From Weimeria sp002480925 (GTDB lineage: Bacteria; Bacillota; Clostridia; Lachnospirales; Lachnospiraceae): 64,000 nucleotides of DNA. A program made the position numbers and the translations under genes. Positions within the stretch are counted from its first letter, which is position 1; each line of letters opens with the position of its first letter. Under the pieces are notes generated by a model that was given only the letters and a program-made list of their open reading frames with translations, ran no database searches and had not been told where the DNA came from. The stretch lies in NCBI RefSeq assembly GCF_052064335.1, contig NZ_JBQHVU010000004.1, forward strand, positions 62,001-126,000, read 5' to 3'. Shown here in pieces: positions 19,001 through 26,482 of this stretch.

Positions 19001-20473
19001 AGGAGCGCTGTAGAATATGGATTTTCAAATGAGGAATGGAAGGAAGTGGTCTATGATCAGGAGGAGATGATCCGTCTTGAAAATGAATCTGAAACACTAC
19101 TTTCTGAACTGAATGAAAAGCAGGGCCAGGTAGCTTCTGCCGAGAAAAATAAGGGTAAGCTCGAGGAGAGAAGGGACTATCTCTATCGCAAGATGAGGGA
19201 AGAGACAGGAGAGGAGGAGGCTGTCCCTAAGGCACAGATCCCTGTGATAAGCTTCGATCAGGTTATTCTCGAGAAGAAGCATCTGATAAAAGAGAAGGAG
19301 GATCAGATAAAGGAAACACAGAAGAGAGCACAGGTCTATGAGGAAAATCTGGCTGCTATGGCTGAGTTTTCTGATCTTAAGAGGAATGAGGACCAGGAGC
19401 TAATAAATGAACTGTCGGAGGAGAGCCCGGATCAGATAGTGAAGCGTCAGGGAGAGCTGAAGCGTGGCTACCATAGGATAAAGGAGCGCCTGCAAAGGTT
19501 CAGGGAGGAAATTGGCAGACAGATAACTGCTGTTATGCGCACAGAGGATCTATCAGATGATTTTTTCCAGAAGCCGCTTGCTACGCTTATGTCCCTTACC
19601 GATTCGGCGGAAAGGCTTCTGGAGCAGCTGGATATAATCACTTCCTCATTCGATCAGTTGATAGAAAAGCTGCTTGTAGATATCTCTCTGGTTGAAAAGG
19701 AAGAAAATGAGCTGGTTGATATGCTTTCTGACTACCTGGCAGCTGTAAACAGCGATCTGGGCAAGATAGATGATAATTCGACGATCACTGTAAGGAACCG
19801 TCCTGTAAAGATGCTTCAGATCAAAACTCCTGACTGGGAGGCAAATGAGGCTGTCTATATCACAAGACTTAAGGATTATGTAAGGGATGTGACAGAGCAT
19901 TGCGTCCTTCTTCTGTCAGAGAATAAGAATATAGAGGAGTATCTGGGTGTAAAGCTTACGACCAAGGCCTTATATGATGCTGTAGCAGGGATAAGCAATG
20001 TTACTATCCATCTCTACAAGATCGAGGCTTCAAGGGAATATCCTATCACCTGGTCTGAAGTCGCGAGGAACTCAGGAGGCGAGGGCTTCCTATCCGCCTT
20101 TGTGATTCTGTCGAGTCTTCTATACTATCTGCGCAGGAATGACAGTGACATTTTTGCGGACAGGAAAGAGAGCAAGGTGATAATAATGGACAATCCTTTT
20201 GCCCAGACCAATGCCTCACATCTTCTCGTGCCGCTTATGGATTTTGCCTCAAAAACCAATACCCAGCTTATCTGCCTTAGCGGCCTGGGCGGTGAATCGA
20301 TCTATAACAGATTTGACAATATCTATGTCCTGAATCTGTATCCATCGAGCCTCAGAAATGGTCTTGCCTACCTGAAGGCCGAGCATCAGAGAGGCAGTGC
20401 AGCCGAGAGTATGATGGTCTCAAATGTGAGGGTAAAAGACCAGGGGGAGTTCGAGCAGATGAGTCTGTTCTAA
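16055..20473 (+). CDS. jetC: Wadjet system SMC ATPase JetC
   Basis: JetC is the SMC/MukB-like motor that extrudes DNA loops for JetD to cleave. The 1472-aa product has an N-terminal P-loop LRNGGGKTVLVQ (Lys43), two very long coiled-coil arms (about 260-640 and 750-1270, dense in E, K, R, L), a globular hinge-like middle (about 650-750), and a C-terminal ABC signature NSGGEG (1340-1343) followed by a Walker B strand VIIMDNPFAQTN. The Walker B aspartate is Asp1379, but the next residue is Asn1380 where most SMC and Rad50 proteins have the catalytic glutamate. GGAGG precedes the ATG. The gene ends directly at a hairpin repeat. Confidence 0.88.
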   Translation: MSRINRVRIINLKYNRDACEIGDETFDMNGENTLLSLRNGGGKTVLVQMIMAPFVHRHYRDLADRKFSYFFNTSKPTFIMVEWKLDGGGGYVLTGMMVRQSQDADSAYDTEITNFITEYDRESRLDIAHIPFTEETSRGVVLKGYVQCRQLFDSWKKEAGTAFFCYDMNQSAQSRQYFDKLSEYQIYYREWEAIIHKINMEESGLSNLFSDCKNEEGLVEKWLLDTIEKKLNRGSDSIKEFRSLTAKYVRSYMENRSKIKRRDSIEVFRQQTAGVREEGQRYLQGEQEMRERQDQIALFRDSLEELLEKKHDEEEGLTEERDDISSQINHLKYQKYSFQIYENDDRIEENEDKIAELCTSCKRLTEKRNDIEKSRHLLSCAREQRDINATVKDLRGAWQKLSAQKEKDKNNEPERERIGCQLAGYYSDLKSDTEERIDSVLGKSAGFMKEISKNRDKLKEEQTKRQQASKEIGGLDQLIELFAQREQIFNKKYNRNLSRNILGLYEDGTLTEERLSGEERLTACERSKKELLGQKLSLEQREESLAHKTEEERKALTLAESDLSYSLDKKKEFDGQIEERREIIRYFDIKDMDILDTEGILSAARKKLSANEDIRKSMEISLAVKKRELRQLGGEEAVELSDEFKTMLEEAGIDYVYGMRWLSKNANSEDQNRMLVEKFPFLPYSLIISRSDMKRLSLISEKRDTSIPVPFIVREDMNISPEEEGTGSEENLFSFGNVCFYVCFNNELLNKERMEELLAAKEHEISHIKDSIASREEEYRVYYDKYGRIANQEISREVCERLDQRIEGLRADIEKRGQLIDDYKKEQASVRDEIASLAKRAGQADEKIRSLRTFLEDLSDFTDQYQSYIRVFEKRKRVERSLKETEDEIRNINELSTKLEEDLRRADEEKSQLRFKLTEINSELSKYQQYERSKEAVTEEMAVELIARFEALTSKSAVEVKELEKTIAEKSRRLNEQMALLNRSAVEYGFSNEEWKEVVYDQEEMIRLENESETLLSELNEKQGQVASAEKNKGKLEERRDYLYRKMREETGEEEAVPKAQIPVISFDQVILEKKHLIKEKEDQIKETQKRAQVYEENLAAMAEFSDLKRNEDQELINELSEESPDQIVKRQGELKRGYHRIKERLQRFREEIGRQITAVMRTEDLSDDFFQKPLATLMSLTDSAERLLEQLDIITSSFDQLIEKLLVDISLVEKEENELVDMLSDYLAAVNSDLGKIDDNSTITVRNRPVKMLQIKTPDWEANEAVYITRLKDYVRDVTEHCVLLLSENKNIEEYLGVKLTTKALYDAVAGISNVTIHLYKIEASREYPITWSEVARNSGGEGFLSAFVILSSLLYYLRRNDSDIFADRKESKVIIMDNPFAQTNASHLLVPLMDFASKTNTQLICLSGLGGESIYNRFDNIYVLNLYPSSLRNGLAYLKAEHQRGSAAESMMVSNVRVKDQGEFEQMSLF

Positions 20474-20560
20474 GGGGTTAGGGGTTAGAGATCAGGGGAC
20501 AGGGGTGGAAATCCCTAACCCCTGGGCTCTAGCCCCTAGCCCCTAATCCCTAGGCCCTAT
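20473..20560. repeat. TAGGG/CCCTA long hairpin spacer, right of the Wadjet operon
   Basis: An 18-base left arm (20473-20490, AGGGGTTAGGGGTTAGAG) pairs with 20527-20544 (CTCTAGCCCCTAGCCCCT) with only two G-T wobbles; inside it CAGGGG (20493-20498) pairs with CCCCTG (20519-20524). It lies between jetC and the converging secreted-protein gene and may act as a transcription barrier, though it has no T tract. Confidence 0.8.
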
Positions 20561-21487
20561 TTACCTGGCCGTTCCAGTGGTCTTCACCTCATATGAGGAG
20601 CATTCGCCGACTAAGTGGCTGATCAGATTATTTGTATAGGTCCTGCCGGTAGAGGTATATATTCCGACCGTTCCGATATCGAGAAGGGATCCACTGGCAT
20701 CATATAAGAATACATAGTTCTGTATATTCAGATACTTTTTGGATTTGTTTTTTACTGTGATTGCAAGCCCGCTGTCTGTTTTCTTTACTGAGCTTTTGTA
20801 CATCTTTTGTGAAAGCTTTGTGGCGTTCTTTCCTGTTTTAGTCTGTGAGGCGGTCTCTACAGAAAAGGTCGATGCATCAAGATCGACTGCGAGTGAGGCA
20901 GAATAGTAAATCTTTAAATAGCCAGTCTGTCCCGGACCAAGATCAGAGATCGAGCCATATCCGCTTGAAAGCGAGTTTCCGGAGGAATCCTTCAGATCAT
21001 AAGCGATCTTTATTGTGCTGAAATTACATGAGCTGGTGTTAGTTACCGGTACATAGGCATAGGTGGCATACTTTGTGCATTTGCCTGTTATAAGTGCAGG
21101 CCTGGCAAAGGAGCAGATCGTGGAACCGTCCTTTACGCTTATCTTGTATTTCTTCTTTGCACTACGGCCTCTGTAGTCCTTAAGACCGACAGTTACAGTT
21201 GCTTTTCCTGTATTCTTGAGACTGATATCGATACGGTTGTTGCCACTGCTTTTTTTTGCTGTAAGGACAGATGACCTTGAACTGCTTACTGATTTTACCG
21301 TTCCTCCAAAGATGGAAAGCGTATAGCGGTTTCCATCACTGTCGTTGTTGAAGTAATAAAAGGTGTAGCTTTCCTGGCTGGCAGCATATGCCCTTGCGGT
21401 CGGAAGTGCAGCAAAAAGGGTGAGTGCCATTGCAGCTGCTGTGACAAATGACAGCAGTAATGTCTTTTCTTTGTGTTTCTTTATCAT
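20561..21487 (-). CDS. Secreted protein of unknown function
   Basis: The 308-aa product begins with a lysine-rich stretch and a hydrophobic signal peptide (about residues 8-34) with a likely cleavage after ARAYA. The mature part is rich in S, T, G, K and beta-prone sequence, with tandem Ig-like character: a repeat-like region near 60-115 similar to bacterial Ig/cadherin-like cell-surface modules and another near 150-230 with CxxF segments. There is no sortase motif or membrane anchor. AGGAGG lies before the ATG, and a promoter (TTGAAA, 17 bases, TAAAAT) is upstream. I cannot assign a function; an exported adhesion or matrix protein is one possibility. Confidence 0.75.
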   Translation of the reverse strand: MIKKHKEKTLLLSFVTAAAMALTLFAALPTARAYAASQESYTFYYFNNDSDGNRYTLSIFGGTVKSVSSSRSSVLTAKKSSGNNRIDISLKNTGKATVTVGLKDYRGRSAKKKYKISVKDGSTICSFARPALITGKCTKYATYAYVPVTNTSSCNFSTIKIAYDLKDSSGNSLSSGYGSISDLGPGQTGYLKIYYSASLAVDLDASTFSVETASQTKTGKNATKLSQKMYKSSVKKTDSGLAITVKNKSKKYLNIQNYVFLYDASGSLLDIGTVGIYTSTGRTYTNNLISHLVGECSSYEVKTTGTAR

Positions 21488-21524
21488 TATTTATAACCTC
21501 CTGAAAAATTAATAAACTTTTAAT

Positions 21525-21553
21525 ATTTTAACAGAATGGATACGGTTTTTCAA
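21525..21553 (-). promoter_or_regulatory. Promoter of the secreted-protein gene
   Basis: On the minus strand TTGAAA (21553-21548), a 17-base spacer and TAAAAT (21530-21525) lie about 40 bases before the start codon. The rest of 21554-21735 holds no gene; it includes an inverted repeat AGGCAGTT/AACTGCCT near 21643-21679. Confidence 0.7.
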
Positions 21554-21735
21554 TATGTAATTGGTAGCATTTGCACAGGGGAAGTTTGAAAAAGCGGATA
21601 GTATATGTTATAATATTTATAAAATAAACAGATGAATGTTACTGAGGCAGTTCCCACTATTATAAGATATACAACTGCCTGCAGATATCTGGTATAGTAC
21701 TGAGGATGTGAGGCGTGGAATGGATCGTAAACGTA

Positions 21736-22038
21736 TCAGTAGATTACAAGGTCTAGTATCGATGTGATCACGATAGAGATGTAAAAATCCTTCCAGGCCC
21801 TATAGCTTCGGCTATATTCAGATGTGCTTTTTCTGAATACAGCTTGTATTCCTATGAAGAAGTCTTTTAGCAGTCCAGAAAATGCGAGAATAACAAATGA
21901 GGCAGCAAATATGAACAGGATATTTAAGTTACCTATAATGCCATACACTGGAAAATCGTTACCACATGATCTGAATGCATATATTATTCCGGCAGTGATG
22001 ACCGCCCAGTAGAAAACTATCAACAACATTTTTTTCAT
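21736..22038 (-). CDS. Small membrane protein of unknown function
   Basis: The 100-aa product has three hydrophobic segments (about residues 3-20, 33-58 and 84-99), so it is most likely an integral membrane protein. I do not recognise a family. GGAGG stands seven bases before the start codon, which supports a real gene. It lies on the same strand as the flanking secreted-protein and exported-peptide genes, with 166 bases to the latter, so a shared transcript is possible but not shown. Confidence 0.6.
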   Translation of the reverse strand: MKKMLLIVFYWAVITAGIIYAFRSCGNDFPVYGIIGNLNILFIFAASFVILAFSGLLKDFFIGIQAVFRKSTSEYSRSYRAWKDFYISIVITSILDLVIY

Positions 22039-22205
22039 GAGCTATTCCTCCATTCAATCAAATATGCTTGTATTTATCGTCATTCTGACGGGGGTATTGT
22101 TCCTGTCTCTCATACTTAGAGTTAGTATAAAGCAGTATCCATGCATCCCCGAATGGCGATAATCGGTAAAACTAGAAGTATCCCATTTGTAAGAGAATTG
22201 TGAGT

Positions 22206-22313
22206 TCATTCCACTTTTTTATAGATCGGTGTCGGCTCAGCTGCCTTTGATGTGATTGCAGATGCTGCGGCCATAGCAACCACAAGAATGAAAGATACAA
22301 TTTTTTTCTTCAT
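22206..22313 (-). CDS. Putative 35-aa exported peptide
   Basis: A longer frame opens further upstream at 22430, but ATG 22313 is preferred because GGAGG stands five bases before it and because the peptide then begins with a perfect small signal sequence: MKKK, a hydrophobic core to about residue 20, and a cleavage-like SKA site at residues 22-24. The mature end would be about 11-12 residues, AEPTPIYKKVE. It has no cysteine, so it is not a thiolactone or lanthipeptide type. A signalling or bacteriocin-like peptide is possible, but this is inference. Two strong palindromes lie upstream in its leader region. Confidence 0.6.
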   Translation of the reverse strand: MKKKIVSFILVVAMAAASAITSKAAEPTPIYKKVE

Positions 22314-22334
22314 AAAAACCTCCAGTTTCTTTTC

Positions 22335-22358
22335 TGTACAGATATAATTCTCTGTACA
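22335..22358. promoter_or_regulatory. Inverted repeat in the leader of the exported-peptide gene
   Basis: TGTACAGA and TCTGTACA are perfect 8-base arms around 8 A/T-rich bases. It lies 22 bases before the peptide's start codon, so it can act either as a protein-binding operator or as an RNA hairpin in the leader. Confidence 0.55.
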
Positions 22359-22400
22359 TTGTCTTAGTTTTCTTTTATCCCTACGGGACGCTTTTATTAT

Positions 22401-22414
22401 AATGCTATAGCATT
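22401..22414. promoter_or_regulatory. Perfect 14-base palindrome upstream of the exported-peptide gene
   Basis: AATGCTATAGCATT is a perfect palindrome that touches a TATAAT box read on the minus strand (complement of 22397-22402 region). It looks like an operator overlapping the promoter of the 35-aa peptide gene. The rest of 22430-22560 shows no gene. Confidence 0.5.
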
Positions 22415-22577
22415 GGATCAGTCTATTCATTCCTGATTGAATCCTGGTAAAAAGACTCTATTTCGCCTTGATTTTTCTGGAATTTCAACTCTATGGTGGA
22501 TGGAGTTGCTGTTCAGGAGGGCTTTTGATAAAAAATGTTGGAAATAATACATACATAAAAAGCGAGAGTGCCTATAA

Positions 22578-22605
22578 TGTGATCACAAGGTTAGATAAAA
22601 CTAAC
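22578..22605. promoter_or_regulatory. Candidate operators upstream of pflB
   Basis: TGTGATCACA (22578-22587) is a perfect 10-base palindrome, and GTTAG ATAAAA CTAAC (22590-22605) is an imperfect-spacing inverted repeat. The half sequence CTAACAA resembles a Rex half-site, and a rex gene is present in this window, but the spacing is two bases longer than the usual Rex box. A redox-responsive site is plausible, not established. Confidence 0.35.
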
Positions 22606-22624
22606 AAAAAGTTTATTCCCTATC

Positions 22625-22653
22625 TTGTATTCTGGTAAAAGTTGTTATACAAT
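22625..22653 (+). promoter_or_regulatory. pflB promoter
   Basis: TTGTAT (22625-22630), a 17-base spacer and TACAAT (22648-22653) lie 40 bases before pflB. A second TATAAT at 22573-22578 has no good -35 element. Confidence 0.65.
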
Positions 22654-22693
22654 ATTTGGTGCAACTCACCAACATTGGTTTAGGAGGTCTTAA

Positions 22694-24967
22694 ATGACAA
22701 CATTTGATGCATGGGAGGGCTTTAGGCCTGGTCACTGGAATGATGATGTGAACGTCCGTGACTTTATCCAGAAGAACTACACACCTTACGATGGAGACGA
22801 GAGCTTCCTCGAGGGACCTACAGAGCGTACCGATAAGCTCTGGGGAAAGCTTCAGGAGTATCAGAAGCAGGAGAGAGCCAAGGGCGGCGTACTCGATATG
22901 GAGACAGATGTGGTATCAGATATCGATGCCTATGGCCCTGCTTACATTGACGAATCGATGAAGGATGACGAGCAGGTGGTAGGTCTGCAGACAGACAAGC
23001 CGCTGAAGAGAGCCTTCATGCCTTACGGCGGTATCAGGATGGCAGAGGAAGCGCTGACCACCTATGGATATACTCCGAATCCACAGCTTCATGAGATCTT
23101 TACAAAATACCACAAGACTCATAACGAGGCGGTCTTTGATGCCTATACTCCTGAGATGATGACAGCCCGTCACTGCCATATAGTGACAGGACTTCCTGAT
23201 ACCTACGGAAGAGGACGTATAGTTGGTGATTACAGAAGAATTGCCCTCTACGGTATTGATTATCTGATCGAGAAGAAGGAAGAGGACAAGGCGGCTACAG
23301 GTCACAACGATATGATGACGGGAAAGGTAGTCCGCTTAAGAGAGGAGATCGCTGAGCAGATCAAGGCCCTTAAGAAGATGAAGAAGCTTGCTGCTTCATA
23401 CGGATTCGACATTTCAAAGCCGGCTACCAATGCGAAGGAAGCAGTACAGTGGCTGTATTTCGGATACCTTTCAGCAATCAAGCAGCAGAACGGTGCTGCA
23501 ATGTCAGTAGGTCGTATTTCTACATTCCTTGATATCTATATCACGAGAGATATGGAAAAGGGAATCCTGACAGAGAAGGAGGCCCAGGAGCTTATCGACC
23601 ATCTTACTATGAAGTTTCGTATGGTAAAGTTTGCCCGTATCCCGTCATACAACGAGCTGTTCTCAGGCGATCCGGTATGGGCTACGCTTGAGGTGGCAGG
23701 AATCGGAATGGATGGACGCAGCATGGTCACAAAGAACGATTATCGCTTCCTCCATACTCTTGAGAACATGGGACCGGCACCAGAGCCGAACCTCACAGTT
23801 CTTTACTCAAGTGATCTTCCTGACAACTTCAAGAAGTATGCAGCCAAGATTTCAGTAGATACTTCATCCATCCAGTATGAGAATGATGATGTTATGAAGC
23901 CGATCTGGGGAGATGATTACAGCATCTGCTGCTGCGTATCTGCTACTCAGACTGGTAAGGAGATGCAGTTCTTCGGAGCCCGTGCAAACCTCGCAAAGGC
24001 ACTTCTCTACGCTATAAACGGTGGCAAGGATGAGAAGTTTAAGGATAAGGAAGGACACCATATGCAGGTTGGACCTGAGATCGCTCCAATGAGCTCGGAT
24101 GTCCTTGATTATGATGAGGTAGTCCATAAGTATGACCAGACCCTTGACTGGCTCGCAGGTCTCTATGTGAACATCCTTGATCTGATTCACTACATGCATG
24201 ACAAGTATTACTATGAGTCAGCAGAGATGTCTCTTATCGATACGAATGTCCGCCGTACCTTTGCTACGGGTATCGCAGGATTTTCACACGTGGTTGATTC
24301 GCTTTCAGCTATAAAGTATGCGAAGGTTACAGCCATCCGTGACGAAGAGGGTGTTACCACAGACTTTAAGATCGAGGGAGACTTCCCTAAGTACGGCAAT
24401 GACGACGAGAGAGCTGATGAGATCGCTGTTAAACTGTTAAAGACCTTTATGGGCAAGCTTAGGAAGTTCCATACCTACAGGGATTCAGACGCTACCACCT
24501 CAATCCTTACTATCACCTCGAATGTCGTCTATGGTGAGGCTACAGGCGCCACCCCTGACGGCAGGAAGGCATTCACCCCGTTTGCTCCGGGAGCTAACCC
24601 TGCATACGGCGCCGAGCAGAACGGACTTCTCGCTTCCCTTAACTCGGTAGCAAAGCTTCCGTATGAGTACTCGCTTGACGGTATCTCGAATACCCAGACG
24701 ATGACTCCGAACTCTCTGGGACATGATGAGGAGGAGAGAAAGAGCAAGCTTGTAAATGTCCTCGATGGATACTTCAACCAGGGTGCACACCATCTGAACG
24801 TGAACGTCTTCGGCAAAGAGAAGCTTCTCGATGCTATGGATCATCCTGAGAAGCCTGAGTATGCCAACTTTACTATCCGTGTATCAGGCTACGCTGTGAA
24901 GTTCATCGATCTGACCAGAAAGCAGCAGCTCGATGTAATCAACAGAACCTTCCATGATCATATGTAA
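22694..24967 (+). CDS. pflB: Pyruvate formate-lyase (formate C-acetyltransferase)
   Basis: PflB splits pyruvate and CoA into acetyl-CoA and formate under anaerobic conditions. The 757-aa product has the active-site adjacent cysteines in SICCCVSATQTGKE, and the C-terminal glycyl-radical motif RVSGYAVKF with Gly732. These mark true PflB rather than a diol dehydratase or another glycyl-radical enzyme. A TAGGAGGT site precedes ATG 22694. It ends at a terminator. The activase gene is not adjacent but lies 2.2 kb downstream after two potassium-uptake genes. High use of optimal codons compared with neighbours suggests strong expression. Confidence 0.97.
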   Translation: MTTFDAWEGFRPGHWNDDVNVRDFIQKNYTPYDGDESFLEGPTERTDKLWGKLQEYQKQERAKGGVLDMETDVVSDIDAYGPAYIDESMKDDEQVVGLQTDKPLKRAFMPYGGIRMAEEALTTYGYTPNPQLHEIFTKYHKTHNEAVFDAYTPEMMTARHCHIVTGLPDTYGRGRIVGDYRRIALYGIDYLIEKKEEDKAATGHNDMMTGKVVRLREEIAEQIKALKKMKKLAASYGFDISKPATNAKEAVQWLYFGYLSAIKQQNGAAMSVGRISTFLDIYITRDMEKGILTEKEAQELIDHLTMKFRMVKFARIPSYNELFSGDPVWATLEVAGIGMDGRSMVTKNDYRFLHTLENMGPAPEPNLTVLYSSDLPDNFKKYAAKISVDTSSIQYENDDVMKPIWGDDYSICCCVSATQTGKEMQFFGARANLAKALLYAINGGKDEKFKDKEGHHMQVGPEIAPMSSDVLDYDEVVHKYDQTLDWLAGLYVNILDLIHYMHDKYYYESAEMSLIDTNVRRTFATGIAGFSHVVDSLSAIKYAKVTAIRDEEGVTTDFKIEGDFPKYGNDDERADEIAVKLLKTFMGKLRKFHTYRDSDATTSILTITSNVVYGEATGATPDGRKAFTPFAPGANPAYGAEQNGLLASLNSVAKLPYEYSLDGISNTQTMTPNSLGHDEEERKSKLVNVLDGYFNQGAHHLNVNVFGKEKLLDAMDHPEKPEYANFTIRVSGYAVKFIDLTRKQQLDVINRTFHDHM

Positions 24968-25007
24968 TAAGGCACAGGGATCGAATCCCTGACCCATACC
25001 CTCTTAT

Positions 25008-25050
25008 CCTCGCCCTCCCCACTTATCTGGACACAGGGCGGGGATTTTTT
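25008..25050 (+). terminator. pflB terminator
   Basis: CCTCGCCCT (25008-25016) pairs with AGGGCGGGG (25035-25043) with one G-T wobble, followed by A and six T residues. The bases before it (24968-25007) are of the CCCTGACCC/AGGGAT spacer type seen around the Wadjet operon. Confidence 0.75.
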
Positions 25051-25058
25051 CTTCCGGC

Positions 25059-25087
25059 TTGAAAAAACAGCTCCAAACGTTTAATAT
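25059..25087 (+). promoter_or_regulatory. Promoter of the ktrB-ktrA-pflA unit
   Basis: TTGAAA (25059-25064), 17 bases, TAATAT (25082-25087), starting right behind the pflB terminator and 44 bases before ktrB. Confidence 0.65.
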
Positions 25088-25130
25088 GTCCTATTATGAA
25101 TGGAGAATGGACTTTGTTAGGAGAATATAA

Positions 25131-26468
25131 ATGAATCTGCTCTGTATATTTAATAGGAGACTGACCTCATTCCAGGTAATTATACTTGGCTTTGCGGCAG
25201 TGATCCTGATAGGAGCGCTTATACTTATGCTTCCCATATCATCGAGATCAGGAGAGATGACAGGATTTATGGATTCGCTCTTCACATCGACATCAGCGGT
25301 ATGTGTTACAGGACTTGTGGTGAAGGATACAGCAGGCTACTGGTCCTTTTTCGGACAGGTAATAATACTTATCCTGATACAGATAGGGGGTATTGGAGTG
25401 ATCACAATGGCCTCTCTGGTTTCCCTTCTGGCTGGAAAAAAGATCAGTCTGATGCAGAGACAGACCATACAGAATGCTCTTTCCACGCCTCAGGTCGGAG
25501 GATCGGTAAGACTTATCAGATTTGTGATAAAGGTTACAGCCATGATAGAGACGGCCGGGGCTGTGCTGCTTCTACCTGTATTTGTAAAGAGATTCGGGAT
25601 GGTGGGCATATGGTATGCTGTTTTCCATTCGATATCGGCCTTCTGCAATGCCGGATTTGACCTGATGGGCAGGTATACAGGAAGCTTCAGCTCGCTTTGT
25701 GCATTTTCAGGCAATCTCTATCTTAGCATAGTCATATGTGTGCTTATAGTGGCCGGCGGGCTCGGATTTCTGGCCTGGGAGGATATAGCAGCCTATAAGC
25801 AAAAGATCCATAAGTACAGGATGCAGACAAAGGTGATAATAGCATCGACGGCTATCCTCATTCTTGTACCGACGATCCTGTTTTTCTTTATTGATTTTTC
25901 TCATATGCATCTGGTCAGGAGGCTCTCATGCTCCCTTTTTCAGGCTGTAACTCCAAGGACAGCCGGATTCAACACAGTGGATTTCTCAAGCATGACTGAT
26001 CCGGGCAGGGTAATGATAATGCTTCTTATGCTGGTCGGAGGCTCACCTGGCTCTACGGCTGGAGGAATGAAGACAACGACTGTTGCAGTGCTTACAGCAA
26101 ATGCATTTGCCATTTTCAGGCGCAGGAAAAATGCCAAGCTCTTTGGCAGGAGGGTAGACGATGAGGTGGTGAAGCAGGCGTCTACGGTACTCTTTATGTA
26201 TGTGACCCTGTTTTTATCAGGAGCTCTTATCATAAGCTTGATAGAAAACCAGCCGTTTGAAAAATGTGCTTTCGAGGCTATTTCAGCAATTGCAACGGTA
26301 GGGCTTTCGCTCGGACTGACACCGGGACTAGGGGTCGTATCACATATTATCCTGATGCTGCTTATGTTCTTTGGCAGGGTCGGAGGATTTACTGTGGTTT
26401 ATGCGGCTCTTTCATACAGGGAGGGGTCAGAGCTTAAATATCCTCTCGGAAATATTACCGTGGGTTAG
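25131..26468 (+). CDS. ktrB: Potassium uptake membrane subunit, KtrB/TrkH family
   Basis: This is the K+-conducting subunit of a Ktr-type uptake system. The 445-aa product has four repeats of membrane helix, pore loop, membrane helix; the selectivity-loop glycines are visible in SAVCVTGLVV, AFCNAGFDLMG, TPRTAGFNTVD and AIATVGLSLG. The fourth repeat ends the protein, as in KtrB, which is shorter than TrkH. An AGGAGA site lies before ATG 25131. It is followed by the cytoplasmic ring subunit KtrA 14 bases downstream, with GGAGG between. Confidence 0.93.
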   Translation: MNLLCIFNRRLTSFQVIILGFAAVILIGALILMLPISSRSGEMTGFMDSLFTSTSAVCVTGLVVKDTAGYWSFFGQVIILILIQIGGIGVITMASLVSLLAGKKISLMQRQTIQNALSTPQVGGSVRLIRFVIKVTAMIETAGAVLLLPVFVKRFGMVGIWYAVFHSISAFCNAGFDLMGRYTGSFSSLCAFSGNLYLSIVICVLIVAGGLGFLAWEDIAAYKQKIHKYRMQTKVIIASTAILILVPTILFFFIDFSHMHLVRRLSCSLFQAVTPRTAGFNTVDFSSMTDPGRVMIMLLMLVGGSPGSTAGGMKTTTVAVLTANAFAIFRRRKNAKLFGRRVDDEVVKQASTVLFMYVTLFLSGALIISLIENQPFEKCAFEAISAIATVGLSLGLTPGLGVVSHIILMLLMFFGRVGGFTVVYAALSYREGSELKYPLGNITVG

Positions 26469-26482
26469 GAAAAGGAGGCAAA

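Noticed and set aside
16055..20473. Chromosomal condensin MukB/MksB or SMC
   Set aside because: The company of a Toprim nuclease gene with intact catalytic residues and the absence of ScpA/ScpB-like neighbours favour a Wadjet defence system.
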